Source: Methanocorpusculum sp. MCE
GTDB taxonomy: Archaea > Halobacteriota > Methanomicrobia > Methanomicrobiales > Methanocorpusculaceae
Length of the DNA stretch: 55,299 nucleotides
NCBI GenBank assembly: GCA_003315675.1
Contig: NIZU01000014.1
Coordinates: 1 to 55,299 of the forward strand
Reading direction: 5' to 3'
A program made the position numbers and the translations under genes. Of the stretch, positions 36,338 to 45,137 are shown piece by piece. How positions within the stretch are numbered: the stretch's first letter is position 1; each line of letters starts with the position of its first letter. The notes under the pieces were generated by a model that was not told where the DNA came from, ran no database searches, and saw only the letters and a program-made list of their open reading frames with translations.

Positions 36338-37819
36338 TCAGTTGATGTGAAGATACTGCTCCGCACATTCCGTGAAGAGGGTCTCCTCGCTGCGGAGTCT
36401 TTCGGAAAGACAGTTGTCATTGTATGCTCTCAGTTTTGCAGCCTGGCAATCGATGACTCCCGGTGGGAAGATGTCGTCTCTCTCGAAGATTTTTCGTTTT
36501 GCAATCAGCGCATCCGCCGATTCGGCACAGCTGAAAGGCAGCCTGCGCAGGGTCTTAATGAACGACTCGCACTCTTCGGTGAAGATGTTTCCCGATGCAA
36601 ACAGTTCATCGGATTTGGTGAGGGCGCCGTTCATACCAAGGCCGTGGATCGCCCCGCAGATCAGGCAGGCAATCGTTTCGTAGATGCTTGCCGAACCGTC
36701 GGCGACCCGGAACTCCAGGGTCTGCCTGTGGGGTTTTTCGGATTTTCTCTTGAGGCCGAAGTTTGCATCCGCCGCCATATCGACGGAATCGACCCAGCCG
36801 AGCGGTACCCGGACCACGACGGAACGGTTCTTCTCTCCCCAGCAGATGTAGGTCGGTGCGTTCTGATTCGGCACAAGTCTCAGATATGAGGTGGGAACAG
36901 TGTTCCCGAATCCGGTAACCGCATCGCTGATATCCAGAATGCCGACGATTATCCGCTTTGCGGTGTCGGAAAGCCTTCCCTCTTTGATCAGTACGTTCGT
37001 GCCGTTTTTCTCTGCGAGGAAGTGGATATGCAGACCCGAACCCGATTTGTCGATGGCGATCTTGGGAGCAAACGAGACCTCGACGCCGTACTGCATGCTG
37101 AGTTTTCTCAGGATCCATTTTGCAATGATAATCTGTTCGGCGGCCAGAATAGGACTGGTCGGCAGAAACTCGATCTCATGCTGCTCGTAATAATACCCGT
37201 CTTTGGTGAATGAACCTGCCTCTGCATGCCCGTATTTGATCATCCCGCCTGCACGGCCGATCATGAGCATGGCTTTGGTCCGCATCTCGCAGAATCTGCA
37301 GAAGGGATCCGATTCATGATACCCGATCCGGTTGTTTCTGTGGTAAAATGTCTCCTCTTTGGAGATGACGTAGTATTCAAGTTCACCAAGACATTTGAAC
37401 TCCATCCCGGTGTGTTTTCTGAACGCTGCCTCTGCCTGACGAAGGATATGTTCCGGAGATGAGGCAAGCGGCTGCCCGTTGCTGTTGTAGTACGAGCAGA
37501 GGATGTTGAGTGTCGGGACCTCGGCAAAGGTATCCATGAACGCCGTGCCGTATCTTGGAACGACATAGAGGTCTGAGCTTTCTGCCTCAATACACGAGAA
37601 GAGTTTTTTCCCGTCGACCCGTTCTCCTTCGGAGAGTATAGTGTTGAGCTGCTCCTTTGACGAGACGGCAAAATTCAGGGTTTTGAGTTTTCCGTCGCCG
37701 CCGGCATAGCGGAAGTTGACCATTTCAATATGGTTCTCCTCGCAGAAACGGAGGATGTCATCTTTTGTGAAATACTCCGGACTTTTTTTCAGAAACTGCA
37801 CCAAGTCGTTTGGGTTCAT
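36338..37819 (-). CDS. Glutamine synthetase family protein
   Basis: The 493-residue protein is of the GS fold, which ligates ammonia or an amine to glutamate using ATP. Motifs are the N-terminal beta-grasp part (YAGGDGKLKTLNFAV), DLYVVPRYGTAF, a metal Glu region (LGELEYYVI), AEAGSFTKDGYYYEQHEIEF, the SGSGLHIHF ATP/metal motif, and NRSVVVRVP with LEFRVADGSAS at the active-site end. Several motifs deviate from canonical GlnA, so it may be a specialised glutamyl-ligase. The start at 37819 is preferred to 37840 because GGAGGT stands four bases before it. A palindrome shared with the UPF0324 gene lies 27 bp upstream. Confidence 0.8.
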   Translation of the reverse strand: MNPNDLVQFLKKSPEYFTKDDILRFCEENHIEMVNFRYAGGDGKLKTLNFAVSSKEQLNTILSEGERVDGKKLFSCIEAESSDLYVVPRYGTAFMDTFAEVPTLNILCSYYNSNGQPLASSPEHILRQAEAAFRKHTGMEFKCLGELEYYVISKEETFYHRNNRIGYHESDPFCRFCEMRTKAMLMIGRAGGMIKYGHAEAGSFTKDGYYYEQHEIEFLPTSPILAAEQIIIAKWILRKLSMQYGVEVSFAPKIAIDKSGSGLHIHFLAEKNGTNVLIKEGRLSDTAKRIIVGILDISDAVTGFGNTVPTSYLRLVPNQNAPTYICWGEKNRSVVVRVPLGWVDSVDMAADANFGLKRKSEKPHRQTLEFRVADGSASIYETIACLICGAIHGLGMNGALTKSDELFASGNIFTEECESFIKTLRRLPFSCAESADALIAKRKIFERDDIFPPGVIDCQAAKLRAYNDNCLSERLRSEETLFTECAEQYLHIN

Positions 37820-37846
37820 CAGGACCTCCGCATCGTTCATAATGAT

Positions 37847-37859
37847 GTACTATTGTACT
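37847..37859 (-). promoter_or_regulatory. Palindrome AGTACAATAGTAC upstream of the GS-like gene
   Basis: GTAC-AATA-GTAC inverted repeat. The identical 13 bp occurs at 52381-52393 before the UPF0324 gene in the same orientation relative to the gene. It is a candidate operator. Confidence 0.4.
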
Positions 37860-37950
37860 TTTTTGGTAATTAAGGGGGCTGTATAGACCCATGGCAGAGA
37901 GAGATATCTGCAGTGAAGGCCAAAAAATGTAAAGAAAAGAGGGGATATTT

Positions 37951-38853
37951 TTATTTGAGAAGAGCGAGTGCGTCGCTTACGCTTTTATTTTCCACGGTGA
38001 TCGCATAGATCGCATTGCAGAATTTGACCGCATCATCCAGGGATTTCTGGTGGATGTTTCTGCCGGTCGCGTTTCCGGATGCTCCGCCGACATGGATCTG
38101 GTCATAGAGTTCGCTGAGAAACTTCTCTTCCGTGGTGGCCGAGCCTCCGGCACAAACGAGTTTCGTGCGGCCTGCAGCGCGAACTGCTTCTTTAAGGAGT
38201 TCGGGAGAGGATTTCCCGTCTTTTTTGGGTGCATTGACCTTGACGAAGTCGCTGCCGAGACATGCGGCGACACCGGTCGCTCCGGCGATGAGGTGGGGAT
38301 CTTTTTCATCGCCGACGGCTTTACCTCTCGGATAAATCCAGAGTACGCTTACGAGGCCGTAGAAATGTGCATCGTTGATGATCTGGGCAGCTTCGGCAAG
38401 CATGTCTGCTTCGTTTTCACTGCCGAGATAGATCGTATAGCCCACTCCGGCGATCTTTATTCCCGACTCTTCAGCGATATTGACGATCTGCTCAACACTC
38501 CAAAGCTGCGGGGAGACGGGGTCTTTCTGGGCCACGTTCACCAGATGCGATTTGGAGTTCATCTTAACAAGATAGGGAAAGGACGGATAGTCCTCCGCAT
38601 ACCGAACGATAAGGCCCAGCTGAGCTGCCAGAACGCCGATCTTTGCTTTGGATGCGATGCGGAAGAGATGTTCCGGATCGGCATCATCTTCGGCAATCCC
38701 TGCACCAAAGAAATCATCGTTTAAGTGTTCTATTTTCTGATCTCCGGCAAAGAGCATCAGGCGGCCTGATCCCGCAGTGATCAGGTTATAATTGGAAGTA
38801 TAGGCGTCCCGCATGGCCCTGGGGACGTCGAGGGGGATCTTAATGTCGGACAT
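37951..38853 (-). CDS. Class I aldolase, DhnA/FbaB type
   Basis: The 300-residue TIM-barrel aldolase belongs to the archaeal class I family related to fructose-bisphosphate aldolase and to ADH synthase. Visible features are LMLFAGDQKIEHLNDDF at the N-terminus, VLWIYPRGKAV, DFVKVNAPKK with the likely Schiff-base Lys, and a phosphate-binding CAGGSATTEEKFL and GGASGNATGRNIHQ. It most likely serves gluconeogenesis; a role in aromatic amino-acid precursor synthesis is an alternative. The start at 38853 (MSDIKIPLDVP) was chosen over a 19-residue extension that overlaps the hydrogenase-protease gene. Confidence 0.82.
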   Translation of the reverse strand: MSDIKIPLDVPRAMRDAYTSNYNLITAGSGRLMLFAGDQKIEHLNDDFFGAGIAEDDADPEHLFRIASKAKIGVLAAQLGLIVRYAEDYPSFPYLVKMNSKSHLVNVAQKDPVSPQLWSVEQIVNIAEESGIKIAGVGYTIYLGSENEADMLAEAAQIINDAHFYGLVSVLWIYPRGKAVGDEKDPHLIAGATGVAACLGSDFVKVNAPKKDGKSSPELLKEAVRAAGRTKLVCAGGSATTEEKFLSELYDQIHVGGASGNATGRNIHQKSLDDAVKFCNAIYAITVENKSVSDALALLK

Positions 38854-38906
38854 AATCATTATAATGTCTGGTATTCGACAGTGATTAACTTTATCTTTAC
38901 GTGAAA

Positions 38907-39350
38907 TCACAAAACAGGGATTTTCAGGAGAGTATTTTCGGCAATCATCACTTTGAGTTCGTTCAATACCGACTCGACCTGTTCGCTCAGGTTTTCCGTC
39001 CAGTCAAGACTCGCCGGCTGAATGCCGATGACGACGATTTTGCGTGACGGTTCGGCTAAAAAATCGACCAGATGATACAGCGGAAGCGTATGCGTACCGA
39101 TCGAGGTGTCGCGGATTTTTTCCGGGGGGATGACCCTGATTGATCCAGGCGCAAGTCCCATATCCGCAGCGTCTGCGATGATCAGCAGGTCGTGCTCGAG
39201 TTTGCGCACAAGTCCGGTGAAGTTTTCCGGGGCAGTCCCGCAGTTGAATGCGGTCACGCCGGGGGTTCCGGCAAGCATATACGCAAGTTTCGGTCCCGCC
39301 CCGTCGTCTGCATGCAGCGGATTGCCGATCCCGAGAAGAACTATCGACAT
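38907..39350 (-). CDS. Hydrogenase maturation protease, HycI type
   Basis: The 147-residue protease clips the C-terminus of the large [NiFe]-hydrogenase subunit after nickel insertion. Family motifs: GIGNPLHADDGAG with the first acidic nickel ligand, CGTAPENF, LLIIADAADMG with the second Asp, and GTHTLPLYHLVDFL carrying the His. HycI and FrhD proteases share these; the length and the TAPENF motif favour the HycI group. Its target (Ech, Eha/Ehb or F420-reducing hydrogenase) is not in the window. The aldolase follows after 53 bp. Confidence 0.88.
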   Translation of the reverse strand: MSIVLLGIGNPLHADDGAGPKLAYMLAGTPGVTAFNCGTAPENFTGLVRKLEHDLLIIADAADMGLAPGSIRVIPPEKIRDTSIGTHTLPLYHLVDFLAEPSRKIVVIGIQPASLDWTENLSEQVESVLNELKVMIAENTLLKIPVL

Positions 39351-39394
39351 ACCGATCCGAAAAGAAACATCATTTCAACTCACCAAAAACAGAA

Positions 39395-39466
39395 TGCATC
39401 GACCGGGACTCGAACCCGAGTTTAGGCGTTGGCAACGCCTAGTGATAACCACTACACTATCGATGC
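39395..39466 (-). tRNA. tRNA-Gly (GCC)
   Basis: On the minus strand, acceptor GCATCGA pairs with TCGATGC, discriminator A. The D-arm is TAGTGTAGTGGTTATCACTA, anticodon arm GGCGT-TGCCA-ACGCC with anticodon GCC, T-arm CTCGGGTTCGAGTCCCGG. No encoded CCA, no intron. Confidence 0.95.
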
Positions 39467-39549
39467 TTGCACTAATTACAAGGATGTATAAACATTAAAA
39501 GGATTCGATTTGGAGTTTTTAGGGGCAGGTAGAACACCCCTTTTTTCGC

Positions 39550-40341
39550 TTATTCCTCCCCGTCCCAGTATTCCCTGTCTTCCGCGTCATATGCCTGACC
39601 CGGATGTTTGAGATGCCACTCGGTTCTTCGCAGGATGCCGTGCAGCGTGCTTGCTTCACGGATAGTGAGTATTGTACGTCCAAGGACACGCCGTGCAAGG
39701 AGGAGGGTCGTCTCGCGTTTCTCGACCGGGTGCTGGATCCCTTCCAGGAACCTTCCAAGGTGGGCGTAGAGCGATTCTATCTCGATTTTACTTGCGAGAT
39801 GATACTCTCCGCGCTGAAGATGAGCGAGTTCGTAGCAGACGATCCCGACCGCGTGGGAAATATTGAGGATCGGGTATTCTTCGTCTGTCGGGATCGTGCA
39901 GACGATATCGCAGCGTGCGATCTCTTCGTTATTGAGTCCCCAGTTTTCTCTGCCGAAAAGGATCGCGATCCTGCCGTAGACGTCTTTGATCATCTCGCGG
40001 AGTTCGGCGACCGAGTAATACGGCATCCGCATAGGGTTCGTGACGGATTTTGCAAGACCGCCTGTTGTTGCGATACAGATATTACTTCGTGCAAAGACCT
40101 CGTCGAGCGTGATCCGTTCGGCGTTTTCCAATACGTCTTTGGCATGCGAGGCACGCGCTTCGGCTTCCATACTGAGTTTTGGCGGGTTTATGAGAACGAG
40201 GTTATGAAAGCCGAAATTTTTCATCACGCGTGCGGCGAAACCGATGTTTCCTTCATACAGCGGCTCCACAAGCACTATGTCGATCTGCAGAGGATCTTTA
40301 TTGGGTTTTTCCGGAAGTGACTCGGTTGTTTCGAGATGCAT
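39550..40341 (-). CDS. trmJ: tRNA (cytidine/uridine-32 2'-O)-methyltransferase
   Basis: The 263-residue SPOUT-class methyltransferase has the knotted SAM-binding end: motif 1 DIVLVEPLYEGNIGFAARVM with conserved Asn-Gly-Arg, motif 2 IAILFGRENWGLNNEEI and motif 3 LNISHAVGIVCYEL. This order and the EP-x-x-x-GNIG start fit TrmJ, which methylates residue 32 in the tRNA anticodon loop. About 90 C-terminal residues form the family's helical extension. It lies 84 bp from tRNA-Gly on the same strand and apparently alone. Confidence 0.9.
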   Translation of the reverse strand: MHLETTESLPEKPNKDPLQIDIVLVEPLYEGNIGFAARVMKNFGFHNLVLINPPKLSMEAEARASHAKDVLENAERITLDEVFARSNICIATTGGLAKSVTNPMRMPYYSVAELREMIKDVYGRIAILFGRENWGLNNEEIARCDIVCTIPTDEEYPILNISHAVGIVCYELAHLQRGEYHLASKIEIESLYAHLGRFLEGIQHPVEKRETTLLLARRVLGRTILTIREASTLHGILRRTEWHLKHPGQAYDAEDREYWDGEE

Positions 40342-40425
40342 TATCTTTCATTTGAGACGGCGAATATTCAGTCTTGTGTTCGGGTAGGTGCCCGGACGAA
40401 AAAAAGAGGATGGATATGTAAGAGG

Positions 40426-41766
40426 TTATGTTCTCAGCATTTTATCGATGGCGACCGCGGCTTCTTTCGCGGTTCCCATCGCGAGAATCACGGTGGCAGC
40501 CCCTGTTGCGACATCGCCGCCGGCATAGACTTTGGGGATGCTCGTTTCGCCAAGACAGTTCACGGCAACACTGCCGTTTCTGTTTCTGGTAAGTTCGGGC
40601 AGCATCCGGAGAAGAAGCGGGTTTGGTCCCTGACCGATAGCTTCTATCACGACATCCGTCTCGACCACAAACTCGCTTCCTTCGATCGGGTAGAAGGAGC
40701 AGCGTCCGTCGTCTCCGGTCGTGCCGAGTTCCATCGTGATGGCTTTGACGCCCGAGACGGTATTGTTCTCGCCAAGGATCGCGATCGGATTCGTTGCCGT
40801 CATGAAGAAGACACCCTCCTCCTTTGCGTGGCGGACCTCGTCGAGTCTTGCCGGCATATCGGCTTCGCCTCTGCGGTACATCAGCGTCACGTCAGCGCCC
40901 ATCCGCCGGGCGACACGCGCAGCATCCATCGCGACGTTTCCGCCGCCGACAACTACGACCTTTTTCCCGACTTTTACCGGGGTGTCGTATTCTGGGAACT
41001 TGTTTGCTCCCATCAGATTCACCCGGGTCAGGAACTCGTTTGCCGAGTACACGCCGGGCAGATTTTCTCCCTGAATGCCCATGAAGTACGGCAGGCCGGC
41101 CCCTGTTCCAAGGAACACGGCATTAAAGCCGAGAAGCTCCTCGACCGAGACCGAACGGCCGACGATATGATTCGTTTCGATCTCGACGCCGAGTTTTTTC
41201 ACCTGGTTGATCTCATACTGCACGATATCTTTCGGTATACGGAACGCCGGAATACCGTACATCAGTACGCCTCCTGCTTCATGCAGGGACTCGAAGATCG
41301 TTACAGAGTGACCGCGGCGTGCGAGCTCAGCCGCACAGGCAAGACCTGCCGGCCCCGAGCCGACGACCACGACGTTCTTTCCTGTCGCTGGAGCACACTT
41401 CGGGCACTTCGCGCCCTTTTTGCGCTCAATGTCGGCAACGAACCGTTCGAGCTGGCCGATCGCGATCGGCGTATCCTTTATGCCGAGGACACAGACTCCC
41501 TGACCCTGGGTTTCCTGCGGGCAGACCCGTCCGCAGACGGCAGGCAGCATGTTGTCTTTTTTGATGATGTACACGGCATCCTGGAACTTCTCGTCGGCGA
41601 TCGCCTGAATGAATGCAGGAATGTCGATTCCGACCGGGCATCCGCTGATGCATTTCGGTTTTTTACACTGGATACACCGTTTTGCCTCGGCAACGGCCTC
41701 TTCTCTGGAAAGTCCGAGATCAACTTCTTTGAAGTCGGCAACTCTGACATCTGCATCGCGGTCCAT
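40426..41766 (-). CDS. gltA: Glutamate synthase small-subunit-like NAD(P)H oxidoreductase (GltA/NfnB type)
   Basis: The 446-residue flavoprotein has an N-terminal Cys-rich 4Fe-4S domain (RCIQCKKPKCISGCPVGIDI, then CGRVCPQE), an FAD site GSGPAGLACAAELARRGH and an NAD(P) site GGGNVAMDAARVARRMGAD, ending with the FAD-contact GDVATGAATVILAMG. Alone it resembles NADPH-dependent glutamate synthase; paired with the preceding gene it matches NfnB, the ferredoxin:NADP+ transhydrogenase partner. The start codon directly follows the stop of the NfnA-like gene, so they are co-translated. I favour the Nfn reading. Confidence 0.85.
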   Translation of the reverse strand: MDRDADVRVADFKEVDLGLSREEAVAEAKRCIQCKKPKCISGCPVGIDIPAFIQAIADEKFQDAVYIIKKDNMLPAVCGRVCPQETQGQGVCVLGIKDTPIAIGQLERFVADIERKKGAKCPKCAPATGKNVVVVGSGPAGLACAAELARRGHSVTIFESLHEAGGVLMYGIPAFRIPKDIVQYEINQVKKLGVEIETNHIVGRSVSVEELLGFNAVFLGTGAGLPYFMGIQGENLPGVYSANEFLTRVNLMGANKFPEYDTPVKVGKKVVVVGGGNVAMDAARVARRMGADVTLMYRRGEADMPARLDEVRHAKEEGVFFMTATNPIAILGENNTVSGVKAITMELGTTGDDGRCSFYPIEGSEFVVETDVVIEAIGQGPNPLLLRMLPELTRNRNGSVAVNCLGETSIPKVYAGGDVATGAATVILAMGTAKEAAVAIDKMLRT

Positions 41767-42621
41767 TTACTCCACCTTCCTGCAGCGGCAGACATGATGT
41801 TCATCACGGTACTCCATCGACTGCTTTTCCTCGGAAAGGTACATTCTCTGCCTGGTCATAAGATCGTTCCAGTCAACTTCGTGCGCATCGAACTCGGGTC
41901 CGTCTACGCAGGCGAACTTCATCTCGCCGCCGACGGTGACTCTGCAGCTCCCGCACATGCCGGTTCCGTCCACCATCACCGGGTTTAAGGAAACATAGGT
42001 CTTGATGCCGAAGGGGCGGGTCACTTCGCATGTGACCTTCATCATCATGCCCGGCCCGATGATCCAGACCTTGTCGATTTTGCGGCCCGATTCGCAGAGA
42101 TCTTTTAAGGGACCGCTCGCGAACCCTTTGATCCCGTACGAGCCGTCATCCGTCGTTACATACAGCTCGTCGCAGATCGCCCGCATGTCGTCCTCGAAGA
42201 TCAGCAGCTCCCGGTTTCTCGCACCGATAATGCCGATGACATAGTTGCCGGCGTCCTTTGCCGCCTGGGCAAGGATCGGCGTACAGGCAACCCCGACTCC
42301 TCCCCCGACGATGATCACGGTCTCGGATCCTTCGGCGATGTCGCTCGGCATCCCGAGAGGGCCCGCAACGTCGCGCAGCTCGTCGCCCGTTTTGAGGGTT
42401 GCAAGCAGTTTCGTCGTCGTTCCAACAGCCATGAAAGCGATCCTGATATCGTCTCCTTTCGTTGCGGAGATCGTCAAAGGAACCCGTTCTCCCGCTCCAT
42501 CGGCGTGGATGATACAGAACTGGCCGGCCTTTGCATGGCGTGCGACCTGGGGTGCATGAATCCACATCTCGAATACGGCTTCTGATAAGGCTCGTGCCTG
42601 AACAATCGTGTACTTTCCCAT
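41767..42621 (-). CDS. Sulfide dehydrogenase/NfnA-like FAD/NAD-binding subunit with 2Fe-2S cluster
   Basis: The 284-residue ferredoxin-reductase-fold protein of the dihydroorotate dehydrogenase electron-transfer type. FAD contacts lie in HAKAGQFCIIHADGAGERVPLTI, the NAD motif is VIIVGGGVGVACTPILAQAA, and the 2Fe-2S ligands are in GTGMCGSCRVTVGGEMKFACVDGP. The extreme C-terminus has two further Cys (HVCRCRKVE). The start at 42621 (MGKYTIVQAR) fits the family; the longer frame to 42972 overlaps a divergent gene and is not native. With gltA it probably forms an Nfn-like complex balancing ferredoxin and NAD(P)H. Confidence 0.87.
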   Translation of the reverse strand: MGKYTIVQARALSEAVFEMWIHAPQVARHAKAGQFCIIHADGAGERVPLTISATKGDDIRIAFMAVGTTTKLLATLKTGDELRDVAGPLGMPSDIAEGSETVIIVGGGVGVACTPILAQAAKDAGNYVIGIIGARNRELLIFEDDMRAICDELYVTTDDGSYGIKGFASGPLKDLCESGRKIDKVWIIGPGMMMKVTCEVTRPFGIKTYVSLNPVMVDGTGMCGSCRVTVGGEMKFACVDGPEFDAHEVDWNDLMTRQRMYLSEEKQSMEYRDEHHVCRCRKVE

Positions 42622-42738
42622 AATATGTTCCTTTGAGATATGTGCTTGTACATTTGATCTGACAGACATTAATAATGACGCTTGGCCCGCGTTTTGGTCG
42701 CCAGATTCATCAATCTTGAGTACAAAATCATACATCAG

Positions 42739-43203
42739 ATGAGTAACGACTTCGAGCGGGAGATGGTCGTCTGCATGAACCGGTTCTTCACCGAAAACAG
42801 GATGAAAGGGTTTGCCTACCGGCTCAAACAGTCTCACTTCAACACGCAGTATGTGGACATCATCGTTGACTCGCTGGATCCTGCATATTATCTCGCGATC
42901 GAGTGCAAATCCCTGAACGGGAAGCGGCTCTACTTTACCAGCAACTTCCACAAAGACAAGGACGGGGTGCATCAGGTGGACAACATCTCCGGGTTCGTCA
43001 AATACACCGGCCGCCGCGGTTATCTCGCGGTGGAGTTCCGGGGCCAGGGTTCGAAAAACGAAGCATATCTTATGTCCTGGACGAAAGTTCTGGAGTTTTT
43101 CGAAACATCTGCGGGGATACCTATCGAAGAGTTCAGAAAATGCACTGCGCTTGAGCGTGTTCAGGGAGGCTACCGTCTTCCCTGTCTCAATCCATCAGAG
43201 TAA
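42739..43203 (+). CDS. Hjc-type Holliday junction resolvase
   Basis: The 154-residue protein carries the archaeal resolvase active site in order: the N-terminal Glu of NDFEREMV, Arg-rich segment, YVDIIVD (Asp40) and AIECKS (Glu55-x-Lys57), the E/D/ExK pattern of the PD-(D/E)xK fold. Hjc cuts four-way junctions during recombinational repair. It has a somewhat divergent C-terminal half and could be another Hjc-like nuclease. Start at 42739 (MSNDFE) matches the family start; the extension to 42682 does not. It is divergent from the NfnA-like gene. Confidence 0.72.
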   Translation: MSNDFEREMVVCMNRFFTENRMKGFAYRLKQSHFNTQYVDIIVDSLDPAYYLAIECKSLNGKRLYFTSNFHKDKDGVHQVDNISGFVKYTGRRGYLAVEFRGQGSKNEAYLMSWTKVLEFFETSAGIPIEEFRKCTALERVQGGYRLPCLNPSE

Positions 43204-43234
43204 TTAGGGGTGAAAACCAAACAATATAAAATTC

Positions 43235-44338
43235 ATGACGGCAGCTACAAGATTCATATCGATAAACGGAAGGCCTGTCAAAACCCCCCTCGTGATCGCG
43301 TCAATGGCGGGAATAACCGATGCGGAGTTTGTTCTCGCCCGCAGTAAACATGCCGGCGTTGCTTTTATCGGTGGATACAATACGGATGAACCGAACAGGA
43401 AAGCCTCGGCTGCGATGGAAACGGCAGGCCGGACTGAGTTCAATGCCGATTTCGACGAAATAGCCACCGAGATCGATATTCTGGATGGGGCGGACATCAT
43501 CATCGGTCTTAACCTGAGGGGGGCGACGCCGGAAGCGTTCGTTTCTGCTGCAAAGCGGTTTGGTCCTTCGGTCATCTACGAGATCGATGCCCACTGTCGT
43601 CAGCAGCCGATGATCGATGCGGGATGCGGGGAGTATCTTCTTCACAACCCGGAAAAGCTGTGTGCGATCGTTTCCGCGCTTGCCACCGAAGGGGTGACCG
43701 TTTCGGTCAAGACCCGTGCAGGTGTAGTGGACGACCGCGAGCTTGCACGGATGCTCTGGAAAGCCGGAGCTTCGATTCTGCATGTCGATCTGATGGATAC
43801 GGGCCACACCAAGATCAGACAGATCAGAAACAGCTGCCCCTTAATTATCATTGCAAACAACGGCGTTTCCAGTCCCGACAAGATGATGGATTATTTCGCC
43901 CACGGAGCCGATCTCGTCTCGGTCGCCCGAAGTGCGAGCCTCAGCGTTCTTCAGACACTCGACCGGTATATCCGGGCGGTCGCCGAAGAGATCGGCTGGT
44001 ATAATGCCCCCAAACAGCTGTGCAGGGGAGGCGATCTCCGTTCGCTTACGTTCTGCTGTATGCCGGTGAAACAGTGCCCCCTTCTTCCATCTCTCGAGTC
44101 GCTTGGGATGAGCCGGGATGAGTATCTTACGCTGAAAAAAGAGATGACTGCCGACACACCTCTTTCGATGGGCAGTCATACCTGTTTCGGCAGTCTTGCC
44201 TTTTGCTGTAAATCCTCGACCCCCTGTATGTTCCGGGATATGACGCTGAAGTCGATTGATCTCCCGATGAATGAATATATGGCTCTGAAACGTACGCTTT
44301 CTGAGAAGATCGTGAAGAAAATCTTTGAAAATGTCTAA
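43235..44338 (+). CDS. Methanogenesis marker 9 protein (dihydrouridine-synthase-like barrel)
   Basis: The 367-residue protein has a TIM-barrel half resembling dihydrouridine synthase (SMAGITDAEFVLARSKHAG, ILHVDLMDTGHTKIRQI, IIANNGVSSPDKMMDYFAHGAD). The C-terminal ~100 residues are the Cys-rich marker 9 domain, with CCMPVKQCPLLPSLESLGMS, TCFGSLAFCCKSSTPCMFRD and EYMALK near the end. The family is confined to methanogens and its reaction is unknown. It is first in an overlapping three-gene operon with the CitG-family and DUF447 genes, which suggests a common cofactor pathway. Confidence 0.88.
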   Translation: MTAATRFISINGRPVKTPLVIASMAGITDAEFVLARSKHAGVAFIGGYNTDEPNRKASAAMETAGRTEFNADFDEIATEIDILDGADIIIGLNLRGATPEAFVSAAKRFGPSVIYEIDAHCRQQPMIDAGCGEYLLHNPEKLCAIVSALATEGVTVSVKTRAGVVDDRELARMLWKAGASILHVDLMDTGHTKIRQIRNSCPLIIIANNGVSSPDKMMDYFAHGADLVSVARSASLSVLQTLDRYIRAVAEEIGWYNAPKQLCRGGDLRSLTFCCMPVKQCPLLPSLESLGMSRDEYLTLKKEMTADTPLSMGSHTCFGSLAFCCKSSTPCMFRDMTLKSIDLPMNEYMALKRTLSEKIVKKIFENV

Positions 44339-45137
44339 GCTGTCTCTTGCCGAAACCGCCGAACTTTCGATGCTCCTTGAGGTGAGCGCCAATATCAAAC
44401 CGGGCAACATCGACCGTTTTCATGATTATGAGGATACGAAGTTCCGGCATTTTCTGGCATCGGCCGTGCTCGCCAGGGATGTTTTTGAACGCGTTCCGAA
44501 GATGGCGCTCGGCGAGGAGATGTGTGCGGCAGTCGAACACACGAATGGTCATGCGGGAGGGAATACGCATTTTGGGGCGTTCATTCTTCTTCTGCCGCTG
44601 ATCAAAGGCAAAGGTATCGCCGGGGCGTGCGAGGCCGTTCTGCAGACGACGGTTGAGGATGCCGTTCTTTTTTATCAGGCTTTCGGCAGGACTCAGGTCC
44701 GAATGAACAAGGAGGATGAGATGGATGTGAACGATCCCGCGTCGATTTCGATGCTCCGCGAGAAGAGGATGACGATGTATGATGTGATGGCCTATTCGAG
44801 CGGGACCGATATGGTCGCCCGCGAATGGACGAACGGCTTTTCGCTGACCCGGAAAGCCGCAGATATCCTTAAGGAAAAGGACGGAGCCGATTCGATTCAG
44901 GATATGTTTCTGCGCCTTATGGCCGCGTATCCTGATACGTTTATCGCGAAGAAGTTCGGGTATGCCCGGGCGGTTTCGATCATGGAACGTGCTCAGCTGG
45001 TTCGTGCGGGCGGCCTTTCGCTGAGCAGGTTCGACGAGGAGTGCCTCCTCGGCGGGGTGAATCCGGGATCCCTTGCGGATATCTGCATTGCAGGGATCTT
45101 TACTGCGCTTCAGGAGGGGTGGCAGTGGGACTGTTAG
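44331..45137 (+). CDS. Triphosphoribosyl-dephospho-CoA synthase (CitG) family protein
   Basis: The 268-residue helical protein shows CitG-family motifs: the N-terminal LEVSANIKPGNIDRFHDYED and EHTNGHAGGNTHFGAFILLLPL. Bacterial CitG makes the citrate-lyase prosthetic group, but no citrate lyase is evident here, and archaeal relatives are thought to act in another pathway. I recall CitG-family and DUF447 genes among the tetrahydromethanopterin-linked C1 gene set of methylotrophs, which would suit a methanogen; this is recollection, not a search. The start overlaps the marker 9 stop by 8 bases, and it overlaps DUF447 by 13. Confidence 0.78.
   Translation: MSKLSLAETAELSMLLEVSANIKPGNIDRFHDYEDTKFRHFLASAVLARDVFERVPKMALGEEMCAAVEHTNGHAGGNTHFGAFILLLPLIKGKGIAGACEAVLQTTVEDAVLFYQAFGRTQVRMNKEDEMDVNDPASISMLREKRMTMYDVMAYSSGTDMVAREWTNGFSLTRKAADILKEKDGADSIQDMFLRLMAAYPDTFIAKKFGYARAVSIMERAQLVRAGGLSLSRFDEECLLGGVNPGSLADICIAGIFTALQEGWQWDC

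Noticed and set aside
40336..41988. A 550-codon open frame on the plus strand
   Set aside because: It is the antisense shadow of gltA and the NfnA-like gene, has odd composition and no family-like motifs, while the minus-strand products are convincing.
42622..42972. N-terminal extension of the NfnA-like protein
   Set aside because: The extension is antisense to the Hjc-like gene, and the family start coincides with the ATG at 42621.
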